Shown here one piece after another: positions 50,148 through 58,887 of a stretch of 64,000 nucleotides of DNA. A model generated the notes under the pieces. The model was not told the origin of the DNA, made no database searches, and saw only the letters and a program-made list of their open reading frames with translations. A program made the position numbers and the translations under genes. How positions within the stretch are numbered: the first letter of the stretch is position 1; each line of letters starts with the position of its first letter. Source of the DNA: a bacterium HR37 (lineage in GTDB: Bacteria; Desulfobacterota_D; UBA1144; Nemesobacterales; CSP1-2); assembly GCA_002898375.1 (NCBI GenBank), contig BEIN01000003.1, positions 1 through 64,000 of the forward strand, given 5' to 3'.

Positions 50148-52621
50148 CTAGATGGTTCTATTTATAGAACATAGGGGGGGTTCCTGCATTATAACCTTAT
50201 ACAGTGTGTTTAAGAGGGACTCCTTGTTGTATGGCTTTAAGAGGAATTCACTTGCTCCAAGGCTTTTTGAGAGACTTTCCTTTTCCTTTAAGCCACTTGT
50301 TGCAATTATTTTAACATCCGGGTTAAATGCTTTTAGCTTTTGAATAACTTCTACTCCATCCATAATGGGCATTATCATATCCACAACCACAGCCTTTACA
50401 AGCTTCTTATTCCTTAGGTAAAGCTCTATACCTTCTGCTCCGTTATTTGCCGCAATTACCCTGTATCCGTAATCTTTTAGTATGGAGGTTGTAACCTCAG
50501 ATATAGAGGGCTCATCCTCGATTAAAAGCACAAGCTCCCCTCTACCTCTAAGGGCTTTTATTGCTTCTTCTTCTGGGCCTTGCTCTTTTTCTGATTCGTT
50601 TAATGCTGGTATGTAAACTTTAAAGGTGGTTCCTTTGCCCTCCTCACTGTAGACTTTTATAAAACCTTTGTGGTCTTTTACTATTCTATAGACCGTTGAT
50701 AGGCCAAGTCCGGTTCCTTTTTCGGCTTTTGTAGAGAAGAATGGCTCAAAAATCCTATCGATTATACCGGAGGGGATTCCGGTTCCAGTATCAGATACCG
50801 TTAATGTTACGTATGGCCCAACCCTTGCATCTATATTCATCCTTACAAAGTGTTCATCTACCCAGGTATTTTCTGCTGCTAAAGTCAGTTTCCCTCCATC
50901 TGGCATGGCGTCTCTTGCATTTACGCAGAGGTTCATTATAACCTGTTGAAGTTGTGTTGGGTTTCCATTTACAGTCCAAAGGTTCTTTGGTGCTTCTACC
51001 GTGATCTCTATAGACCTTGGAAATGTCTCTTTTAAAACCCTTTCAATATCTAGAAGGAGATGTCTTATCTGAACCGTTGCATACTCTCCTTCAAATCCCT
51101 TTGCAAATAAAAGTAGTTGCTTAAGGAGTTGTGCTCCACGCTTAACGTTTGCATCGATTATATCTATCAACTTGTGTAAAGATGCATCTGAGGTTTTCTC
51201 GCGCATTAAACCCGCTGCCATAACTATAGGTTGAAGTACATTGTTGAGGTCATGAGCAATACCTCCTGTAAGCGTTCCTATGCTTTCCATTCGCTGTGCT
51301 CTAAGGAGTTGGGACTCAAGGTGCTTTTTTTCTGTAATATCTGTGTTAACCATAAGTATGGATTTTGGGGTTCCTTTTTCATCAAGTATAAGTGTCCAGC
51401 TGCTCTCTACCGTGATTTCTTTTCCTTCTTTGGTCAGGTGGAAAAGCTCTCCCATCCATTCACCTTTCTCAATCACTGTCTCTCTTGCTTTCAGGAAGCT
51501 GGAAAGACTTTTTCCCGATACGATAAAGTCTTTTTGGTCCATTCCCAGAACCTCTTCAGCGTGCCATCTGTAGAGTTTTTGTGCTCCTCTATTCCAGTAG
51601 ATAACCCTTTGGGTAAGGTCCTCTACAACTATTGCGTCTTTTGCCTTATCAAGAAGTTCGGCTTGTTCCTTAATCTTTATTTCGGCTTTCTTTATATTCT
51701 CTACATGTTTGGCATTGGTAATGGCGATCTCGATTTGCCTTGCAACTGTGTTTAGAAGCTCTAGCTCTTCTTCGTTAAATGCATTTTCCCTTAGAGAGTT
51801 TATGTTTATACAACCTATGGTTTCCCCGTTAAAGTAGATGGGCATGGATGCATAGCTTTTAGTTCCCATCTCTCTTCCAGCAGGTCCTATAACTGTGTCT
51901 TTACTTACTTCCGGACAGTATATAAGTTTTCCTTCGATTATTGTTTTCCATGTAAAACCTTTTGGATAGGGAATCCTTGATACCCGTTTTATAAACCACT
52001 CGGGATAGCCTCTGTAAGATTTTAAAACGGCTTCTTTTCCCTCAACCATGTAAATGGAGACGTTATCTGCTCCTTCTATGTTCTTACTCATGGATTCAAC
52101 CGCGTTTTCAAGGACTTCATCCAGGTTAAGTGAGCTGTGTATTGCATGCATTATTGTGTTTATAATTTCCAGGTACCTGTTTTTCTTAAATAACTTGTTG
52201 AGACTGGTTTTAAGCTCTTCTTCCGCACGTATTCGTTTTAGCTTGTTTTCATACTCTTTGATTGCTCGCTTTACGGCTGGAGCAAGCCTGGATAACCTGT
52301 GTTTAAAAACAAAGTCTGTAGCGCCTTTTTTTAGAATCTCAATTCCTAACTCTTCATCTATTACACCTGATACAACAATAAAGGGAATGTGGGGGCGTTT
52401 TTCCTTTACAATTTCAAGGGCATGAATACAGTTAAAGCTTGGAAGAGAGTAGTCGGCAAGTACTATATTAAATTCGTCGTTTTCAATGTAATATATGAAC
52501 TCGTCTTCGGTTTCAACACGAACCACGTTGCATTTAATGCCGTCTGTGGTAAGGGTCTCTGCAATTAGCTCTGCATCAGTTAAGTTGTCTTCAAGAAGAA
52601 GTACCTTTAAGGGGGGTTCAT
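50148..52621 (-). CDS. Hybrid sensor histidine kinase, start codon separated by a C6-tract frameshift
   Basis: The open frame from GTG 52526 gives 792 residues, but receiver homology continues upstream in frame (LKVLLLEDNLTDAELIAETL), where no start codon exists. A strong GGAGGAGG ribosome site leads to ATG 52621, which is out of frame by one base across a run of six C (52616-52611). Seven Cs would restore the gene. Domains: receiver 1, GAF (about residues 130-270), PAS (about 290-400), HisKA with GGIAHDLNNVLQPI, ATPase with NLCVNARDAMP and GTGLGLSTVYRIV, and a second receiver at the C-terminus (VVVDMIMPIMDG). The frame starts at the stop of the partner kinase gene. A mis-called homopolymer or a phase-variable tract is possible. 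Confidence 0.8.
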
Positions 52622-54906
52622 GGTTTTTTTCCTCCTCCGGAATCTGTGATTTCTTCTTCTACTACGGGCAATGAAAAGTAAAAAGTTGCCCCTTTATTTA
52701 TTTCCCCTTCTGCCCATACTCTGCCTCCATGTCGGCTAATTACTTTTTTTACATTTACAAGGCCTATACCCGTTCCTTCAAATTCCGATTCACTGTGAAG
52801 ACGTTGAAACATGCAAAAAAGCCTGTTAGCGTATCTCATATCAAACCCTACTCCGTTATCTCTTACGAAGTAAACGGTTTCGTCTTTATCAGGTATACAA
52901 CCAATCTCAATATGGGCCCGTTCAATTGTTCTTGTAAACTTAAGTGCGTTTGAGATCAGATTAACAAAGACAAGCCTAAGCAGTAGGGGATCTGCATAGG
53001 CACTTTTTAGATTACCTATCTTCCATACAACTTTCCTTCCTCTGGTTTCTCTCTTTAACTCTGAGATTATCTCTTCTACAAGCTGATTTGTGTTTACATG
53101 GCTCTTTTTTATTTCAAACCGCTCTAATCTGGAAATCTTAAGAACTCCTTCAATCATATTTTCCATTCTTTCTACCGATTCCATGATCTTCTGGATATAC
53201 TGGGCGTTTTTGGTGTTGGTTAAATTAGATATATCTTTGGCAAGAAGCTCTGTAAATCCTCTTATGTGTCTAAGTGGTGCTCTTAGGTCATGGGATATAG
53301 AATATGAGAACATCTCAAGCTCTTTGTTTATTTCTTCAAGCTGTGCTGTGCGTTCAATAACCCTTTGTTCCAGTTCCTCTTTAAGTTTTTGTATTTCTTC
53401 CTTTGATTCTTGGAGACTAGCTATATACTTTGCATTGTTAAATGCTATATCTATTTCTTCCCTTACCACTTCAAGGAGCCTAAGTGTTTCCTGGGTAAAT
53501 GCATTCCTTTTAAAAGAAGCAATTCCTATGCATCCTGATACGTTACTAAGCGGTATGGATATGTAGCTTTTTATTCCCATTTCTTTTCCAGCTGGGCCAA
53601 TTACACTGTCGCTTTCTGTATCCGGGCAGTGTATAGGATGTCCCTGGATTATTGTCCTCCAGACAATGCCCTTTGGGTAAGGTATTTTTTCAAGCCTTTG
53701 AAGAAATTCTCTGGGTATTCCTATTTGAGTTTGAAGTACCGCATCTTCTCTATCTACAGTGTATAGCGCTACGCAATCAGCACTTTCTATATTGTTTTTA
53801 ATTGCTCTAACCGTATTTTCCATAATCTCTCGTATATCAGTTGAACTGTGGATGGTTCGAAGTACGGTACTTACAAGGTTTTCATAGCGGTTCTTTTTTT
53901 CTAGTTCCAGAAGGTGTAAGTTAAATAGTTTCTCTGCTTTATCCTTCTGGGATATATAAGCAACAAGTAGGACTGTGGTAAGCAGCCCGCCTGTAAGCGT
54001 AATTAGTGGATAGGTTGAAAAAGGCTTGTTTCTGTATCTTTTTTTACAGAGTATTAACCACCTGCGTTCTCCTACCTTAAGGCTTGTTTTGTAGATTGGA
54101 TTAAGGAAAGAGGGGTTTTCATATATATCAACCGGTTTTAAGGGGGAATTATCCGGATAGGAAAAAAGAACCTCTTTCTTCTGTGAAAGGGTGTTATCCA
54201 GAAGGTATACTTCAAAGTTCTTTAGTTTAAGAAGAGAAATAGCCTCATTTACTGTGCTTCTAAGATCAATAACACCTATAATAAATCCAGAGATGTCTTT
54301 TGCTTCTTGATTGTCTTTATAAACTGGCCAGATAGCTGTAATTTCCCCATCTGCTCCCCCTCTCTCAGGTGCTATATCGGAAACAATCAAAGGCGCTTTA
54401 ATTTCTTTAAGACCAAGTTTGTTAGCTATAACAGGGTTTGATGTTATATCTACTCCTAAAAAGCCTTTGTTTTTCTTAAATGGCTCAATAAAATAGATGG
54501 GAAAGTGCTCAGATTGTTTCCCGGTCGTTAGAGGATTGTAATCTAGTAAGCCTGCTTCTTTTAATCTTTTAAGCTCATCAGAGCCTTTTATCCTTGGTGC
54601 CCAGGCAATCAATTTGATGCTTGAGTCCTTAAGAACCGTCTCTATAAATTTCCCAAACTCATCCCTTGTAACCTCATACGATGCATTGTATAAAGCTACA
54701 ACTGACTCAATCTTTGAAAAGCTTTTCTCCAGGTTTCTACGTATAAGGGAGGAAACCTTCTGGGCATCAAGATAGAATCTGCTTTCCTTTTTTGTAAGCT
54801 CCAAGTACCAGAGAAGGGCAGCCAGTCCCAGTGAGATAAGTATGCCTGCTGATATAAGAAGTGCTAAGTGAGGTTTAATCTGTCTTAGTGAAACTGATGA
54901 AAACAA
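52618..54906 (-). CDS. Membrane sensor histidine kinase with CHASE-like and GAF domains
   Basis: 762 residues, TTG start at 54906. Order: TM1 (about residues 12-34), an extracytoplasmic region of about 250 residues of CHASE type (ALYNASYEVTRDEFGKFIE, IKLIAWAPRIKGSDEL), TM2 (about 300-322), a GAF domain (about 345-490), a coiled coil, HisKA with SYSISHDLRAPLRHIRGFTEL, and the ATPase with NLISNALKFTR, DNGVGFD and GTGIGLVNVKKVI. The GAF domain is close to that of the next kinase (both have VIGPAGxEMGxKSY). Its stop overlaps the ATG of the hybrid kinase, so the two are co-translated. Confidence 0.9.
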   Translation of the reverse strand: MFSSVSLRQIKPHLALLISAGILISLGLAALLWYLELTKKESRFYLDAQKVSSLIRRNLEKSFSKIESVVALYNASYEVTRDEFGKFIETVLKDSSIKLIAWAPRIKGSDELKRLKEAGLLDYNPLTTGKQSEHFPIYFIEPFKKNKGFLGVDITSNPVIANKLGLKEIKAPLIVSDIAPERGGADGEITAIWPVYKDNQEAKDISGFIIGVIDLRSTVNEAISLLKLKNFEVYLLDNTLSQKKEVLFSYPDNSPLKPVDIYENPSFLNPIYKTSLKVGERRWLILCKKRYRNKPFSTYPLITLTGGLLTTVLLVAYISQKDKAEKLFNLHLLELEKKNRYENLVSTVLRTIHSSTDIREIMENTVRAIKNNIESADCVALYTVDREDAVLQTQIGIPREFLQRLEKIPYPKGIVWRTIIQGHPIHCPDTESDSVIGPAGKEMGIKSYISIPLSNVSGCIGIASFKRNAFTQETLRLLEVVREEIDIAFNNAKYIASLQESKEEIQKLKEELEQRVIERTAQLEEINKELEMFSYSISHDLRAPLRHIRGFTELLAKDISNLTNTKNAQYIQKIMESVERMENMIEGVLKISRLERFEIKKSHVNTNQLVEEIISELKRETRGRKVVWKIGNLKSAYADPLLLRLVFVNLISNALKFTRTIERAHIEIGCIPDKDETVYFVRDNGVGFDMRYANRLFCMFQRLHSESEFEGTGIGLVNVKKVISRHGGRVWAEGEINKGATFYFSLPVVEEEITDSGGGKKP

Positions 54907-54935
54907 CCTAAAAACCTTTAGTATACTTACTTTAA

Positions 54936-54965
54936 ATTATACGGTTGTTTTCTCTTATAAGTCAA
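54936..54965 (-). promoter_or_regulatory. Promoter of the kinase pair
   Basis: On the minus strand TTGACT (54965-54960), 18 nt spacer, TATAAT (54941-54936), about 30 bp ahead of the TTG start at 54906. It faces the divergent pduO promoter. Confidence 0.55.
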
Positions 54966-54977
54966 CAAATGGGTCAA

Positions 54978-55006
54978 TTGCACCCTGTCTTCTGTTGGGT
55001 TAGAAT
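54978..55006 (+). promoter_or_regulatory. Promoter of pduO, probable leaderless start
   Basis: TTGCAC (54978-54983), 17 nt, TAGAAT (55001-55006). ATG 55013 is 6 nt past the -10, so transcription would start at or next to the initiation codon; no ribosome site is seen. Confidence 0.5.
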
Positions 55007-55012
55007 TTTATC

Positions 55013-55570
55013 ATGGCAAAAAAGCGAATAACCAGAGTTTATACGAGAACGGGAGATGATGGGCAAACCTCCCTTATAGGTGGCATAAGGGTTAGTAAGG
55101 CTTCCCCTCGAGTTGAGGCATATGGTGAGGTAGATGAGTTAAACTCAGTTCTTGGAATCGTTAAGCTACAGGCTAAAGATGGTTATATTAAGGAAATAGT
55201 ATCTGAGATTCAAAATGACCTTTTTATAATGGGAGCAGACCTTGCAAGTCCTCCTCAAGTGCAGGTTCCAAGGATAGATGAAGGCAGGGTAAAGAGGCTT
55301 GAAGAATTTATTGACAGGTTCTTGGAAGAACTTGAGCCACTTAAGGAGTTTATCCTTCCCGGTGGAAGTGGTGGGGGGGCTTATCTTCATCTGGCCAGGG
55401 CTGTTTCAAGAAGAGTGGAAAGAAGAATAGTTAAGCTTATGGAAGTGGAAGAGCTAAATAAAAACATTCTTGCCTATATAAACCGTCTTTCAGACCTGCT
55501 TTTTGTTATGGCAAGGATTGAAAATAAGCGTGCAAACTTTGAAGAGACGTATGTAAGGTTTGATAAATAA
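55013..55570 (+). CDS. pduO: Cob(I)yrinic acid a,c-diamide adenosyltransferase, PduO type
   Basis: 185 residues. It has VYTRTGDDGQTSLIGGIRVSK at the N-terminus, EVDELNSVLGI, and the C-terminal FILPGGSGGGAYLHLARAVSRRVER and YINRLSDLLFVMAR. These form the ATP and cobalamin sites of PduO-type enzymes. It makes adenosylcobalamin. It overlaps the next gene by 11 bp. Confidence 0.93.
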   Translation: MAKKRITRVYTRTGDDGQTSLIGGIRVSKASPRVEAYGEVDELNSVLGIVKLQAKDGYIKEIVSEIQNDLFIMGADLASPPQVQVPRIDEGRVKRLEEFIDRFLEELEPLKEFILPGGSGGGAYLHLARAVSRRVERRIVKLMEVEELNKNILAYINRLSDLLFVMARIENKRANFEETYVRFDK

Positions 55571-56219
55571 CCAGAAGGACATGGGTGAGTTTTATATTGT
55601 AAATCCACTAATAGAGAGATACCTAAATGACCTTTTTCCTGTTAGGGATAAGGTTTTAAAAGAGATGGAGGAGCTTGCAGAAAGGAGGGGTTTCCCAATT
55701 ATAGGACCGGTGGTTGGAAGGTTTCTTTATCAGCTTGTTATGGTTTCTCGAGCGAGGAGAATTTTTGAGATGGGCTCAGGTTTTGGCTACTCTGCTTACT
55801 GGTTTGCAAAGGCTTTGGGGGATGGTGGGGTTGTGGTCTGCACCGAGCTCTCTGAGGAGAATGTTTATCTTGCCAGAGAGTTCTTCAGAAAAGGTGGGGT
55901 TGAGAAGAAGATTAGGCTATATACGGGTGATGCAATTGAAGTTCTGGATGGGTTAAATGAGGAGTTTGATATTATCTTTAACGATATAGATAAGGAGTAC
56001 TATCCTTTGGTTGTGGATAGGGCTTATAACAAGCTAAAACACGGGGGGCTTTTTATATCCGATAATGTACTCTGGTCGGGTCGTATCTTAAACGAAAGCG
56101 ACAGTTCCCCTGCAACAAGGGGAATAAGGGAATTTACCAAAATCCTTTTATCTCATAAAGGGTTTATAACCTCTGTGGTTCCGATAAGGGATGGTATATC
56201 GTTGAGTATTAAGGTGTAA
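55560..56219 (+). CDS. O-methyltransferase, class I AdoMet-dependent
   Basis: 219 residues from TTG 55560 or about 212 from ATG 55581; the AGAAGG before the latter is close to the start. It has IFEMGSGFGYSAYWFAKAL (AdoMet motif), VVCTELSEENVYLAREFFRK, DIIFNDIDKEYYPLVVDRAY and LFISDNVLWSGRI. It resembles the catechol O-methyltransferase-like family 3. The natural acceptor is unknown. Confidence 0.85.
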   Translation: MINNQKDMGEFYIVNPLIERYLNDLFPVRDKVLKEMEELAERRGFPIIGPVVGRFLYQLVMVSRARRIFEMGSGFGYSAYWFAKALGDGGVVVCTELSEENVYLAREFFRKGGVEKKIRLYTGDAIEVLDGLNEEFDIIFNDIDKEYYPLVVDRAYNKLKHGGLFISDNVLWSGRILNESDSSPATRGIREFTKILLSHKGFITSVVPIRDGISLSIKV

Positions 56220-56248
56220 GTAATATTTTTAAAGGGACTTATGTAGAT

Positions 56249-58879
56249 ATGCAGGGATTAGAGGTTTTAAAAGGAGAGGAGCTAAAGGGCAGGGCAAGAC
56301 TCTATCTGGAGGAAGCTCAAAAAGAGCTAAGGTATCTCCACGAAAAGGGTTTACTTACCGGTCGTCAGACTGCCAGAAGAAGGGCATGGGTAATGGATAG
56401 TCTTATATCCAGTTCGCTTGTTGCCCTTGGTTTTTCAAAGTTGCAGGGTATTTCAATAGTGGCTATAGGTGGATATGGAAGAAGTGAGCTCTGTCCTTAC
56501 TCCGATATTGACCTTCTGTTCCTTTATCTGCCTGGAAGAGAGTCTCTTGCCAAGGAGGTTGTAGAGGGCCTTCTATACGTCCTTTGGGATTTAAACCTGG
56601 ATATAGGGTATTCGGTAAGAGACATGGATGAGTGTATGGATATAGCCAGGGGAGAGGATACAACCATACTTACCTCGCTTCTTGATGGGCGGTTTTTGTT
56701 TGGTGATAAAAGTGTTTACGAGGAATTTGATAGGAGGCTTTTTAAGGGACTTTTACCTGTGATAGCGGAAAAGTTCATTGAAAGAAAGCTTGAGGAGAAC
56801 AGGCTAAGAATAGAGAGGTTTGGACGCTCTGTTTACCTCCTTGAGCCCCACGTTAAAGAAGGAGAAGGTGGTCTAAGGGATATCCACATGGCTCTTTGGA
56901 TTTCCAAGGCCAAGTTTAAGGTAAGGGATTTTGAGGAAATCCTTAAAAAAGCCATCTTACTTGAGCGGGAGCTAAGGGTCTTTGAAAAGAGCTTGGATTT
57001 TCTCCTTCGTATAAGAACTGAGCTTCATCATTTGGCTGGAAGAAAGGAGGATCGCCTAAGTTTTGAATGGCAGGAAACGGTTGCAAGTTTCCTTGGGTAC
57101 AAGGACGTGGGTGATATAAAGGCTGTAGAGAGGTTTATGAGGATATATTACCTGCGTGCAAATCTCACAAGTGAGTATTCAAAAAGGTTAATAGAGAGGT
57201 GTGTTTCAAAGCCAAAGATAAGCTTTAAAGCTCCAAAAACTGTTTTTCTAGAAAATGGCTTTATCATACAAGGAGGGTTGCTCTCTGTTTCCAACCGTGA
57301 TTTGTTTCGTAAACACCCTGAAAACCTCGTAAAGGCGTATGAGATTGCAGACAGATATAGGGTTAAGATGAGCAAATACCTGGTGGATTTAATAAGAGAC
57401 AATGTAAAGCTGATAGATGACCGTGTCAGAAGAAATCCCGAGTTTAATGCCTCGTTTTTAAGGATACTTAAAGAGGGAAGAGAGGTTGCTGATACCCTAT
57501 TTGAAATGAACCGTGTTCGTCTTCTTAGCTACTACATACCTGAATTTGGGAAAATAGTCTGTATGGTTCAGCACGATGCTTACCATGTTTATACTGTCGA
57601 TGTGCATTCGATATTTATGGTAAGGGAGATTGAGAACCTGATTAAGGGAAGGTACGAAAAGGAGTTTCCCCGCCTTACAAGGATTGCAAGGGAGATTCCC
57701 AAACGTCATATTCTATACCTTGCGTGTTTGTTCCATGACATGGGAAAGGGGGAGGGGAGAAACCATGCTCAACGCGGTGCCGAGATGGTTCCTCGTATTG
57801 CCCAGCGTATGGGACTTTCCAAAGAGGAAAGTGAGCTACTTGAGTTTATGGTAAAGCACCATCTTGTCATGCCACACTTTTCACAGAGAAGGGATCTTCA
57901 CGACGATAGCTTGATTATAAGGTTTGCAAAATCTGTAAAGACACTAGAAACCCTCTCTCTACTCTACCTGCTTTCTTTTGCTGACATCAGATCCGTGGGT
58001 CCGGATGTGTGGACAAACTGGAAGGGCATGCTTCTTGAGGAACTCTATCTAAGAACAGCTCATGTTATTGAGCACGGAAGGTTTCAAAAGGAAAAACCGG
58101 AAGACAGGAAAAGAAGGTTTATTCAGGATGTTGTTCGCATACTGAAAGAGGAGATACCGGAGGAGAAGATAAAGGGGTATCTGGAATGTATGCCCTACCA
58201 CTACTTTTCGGGTTTTTCTCCCCAGAAAATTGCCTATCATATTAAGTTGATAGAAGGATACGGGGATAGCATTGGAATGGATGTTATTTTCCATCCGAGT
58301 GAAGAATACGATGAGTTTACTTTTTGGGGTTATGACGAACCGGGTATCTTTTCAAAGCTCTGCGGTGTTATCGCAGCTGGAGGGATCAATATACTTGGAG
58401 CAAGGATAATAACACGTAGTGATGGAAGGATAATAGATGTGTTTTATGTGAATAGGATGGGTAAGTCGACGTATGAGGAAAAGGAGATTTGGGAAAAGGT
58501 AAAAAGAGATCTCCATGAGGTTATAAGCGGAAAGCTTGATGTCGAGGAGATTGTATCAAGGAAGAAGAGGTACTATAATCCAGCATACGAAAAACCCATT
58601 CCCAGGCATCCTACCAGAATAGAGGTTGATAACGATTCCTCTGATACATACACTGTCATTGATATCTACACACACGATAGGGTTGGTCTCCTATACGATA
58701 TAACAAAAACCCTAACAAGGCTTGGTCTTTCAATTGACTATGCAAAGATTTCTACCAAAGTGGATCAGGTTGCAGATGTTTTCTATGTGCGTGAGATAGG
58801 GAAGGGCAAGATAGTTGATTCTGAAAAGATAGAAGAACTTAAAATGGCTCTGTTTAGTGCAATAGAGGAGTCACCTTAA
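56249..58879 (+). CDS. glnD: Bifunctional uridylyltransferase / uridylyl-removing enzyme
   Basis: 876 residues. The nucleotidyltransferase domain has AIGGYGRSELCPYSDIDLLFL, followed by the GlnD-specific region with GEGGLRDIHMALW, the HD hydrolase domain with LACLFHDMGKGEGRNHAQRGAEM, and two C-terminal ACT domains (about residues 695-770 and 800-870). It adds and removes UMP from PII in response to glutamine. PII itself is not in the window. Confidence 0.95.
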   Translation: MQGLEVLKGEELKGRARLYLEEAQKELRYLHEKGLLTGRQTARRRAWVMDSLISSSLVALGFSKLQGISIVAIGGYGRSELCPYSDIDLLFLYLPGRESLAKEVVEGLLYVLWDLNLDIGYSVRDMDECMDIARGEDTTILTSLLDGRFLFGDKSVYEEFDRRLFKGLLPVIAEKFIERKLEENRLRIERFGRSVYLLEPHVKEGEGGLRDIHMALWISKAKFKVRDFEEILKKAILLERELRVFEKSLDFLLRIRTELHHLAGRKEDRLSFEWQETVASFLGYKDVGDIKAVERFMRIYYLRANLTSEYSKRLIERCVSKPKISFKAPKTVFLENGFIIQGGLLSVSNRDLFRKHPENLVKAYEIADRYRVKMSKYLVDLIRDNVKLIDDRVRRNPEFNASFLRILKEGREVADTLFEMNRVRLLSYYIPEFGKIVCMVQHDAYHVYTVDVHSIFMVREIENLIKGRYEKEFPRLTRIAREIPKRHILYLACLFHDMGKGEGRNHAQRGAEMVPRIAQRMGLSKEESELLEFMVKHHLVMPHFSQRRDLHDDSLIIRFAKSVKTLETLSLLYLLSFADIRSVGPDVWTNWKGMLLEELYLRTAHVIEHGRFQKEKPEDRKRRFIQDVVRILKEEIPEEKIKGYLECMPYHYFSGFSPQKIAYHIKLIEGYGDSIGMDVIFHPSEEYDEFTFWGYDEPGIFSKLCGVIAAGGINILGARIITRSDGRIIDVFYVNRMGKSTYEEKEIWEKVKRDLHEVISGKLDVEEIVSRKKRYYNPAYEKPIPRHPTRIEVDNDSSDTYTVIDIYTHDRVGLLYDITKTLTRLGLSIDYAKISTKVDQVADVFYVREIGKGKIVDSEKIEELKMALFSAIEESP

Positions 58880-58887
58880 TGGTTGGT

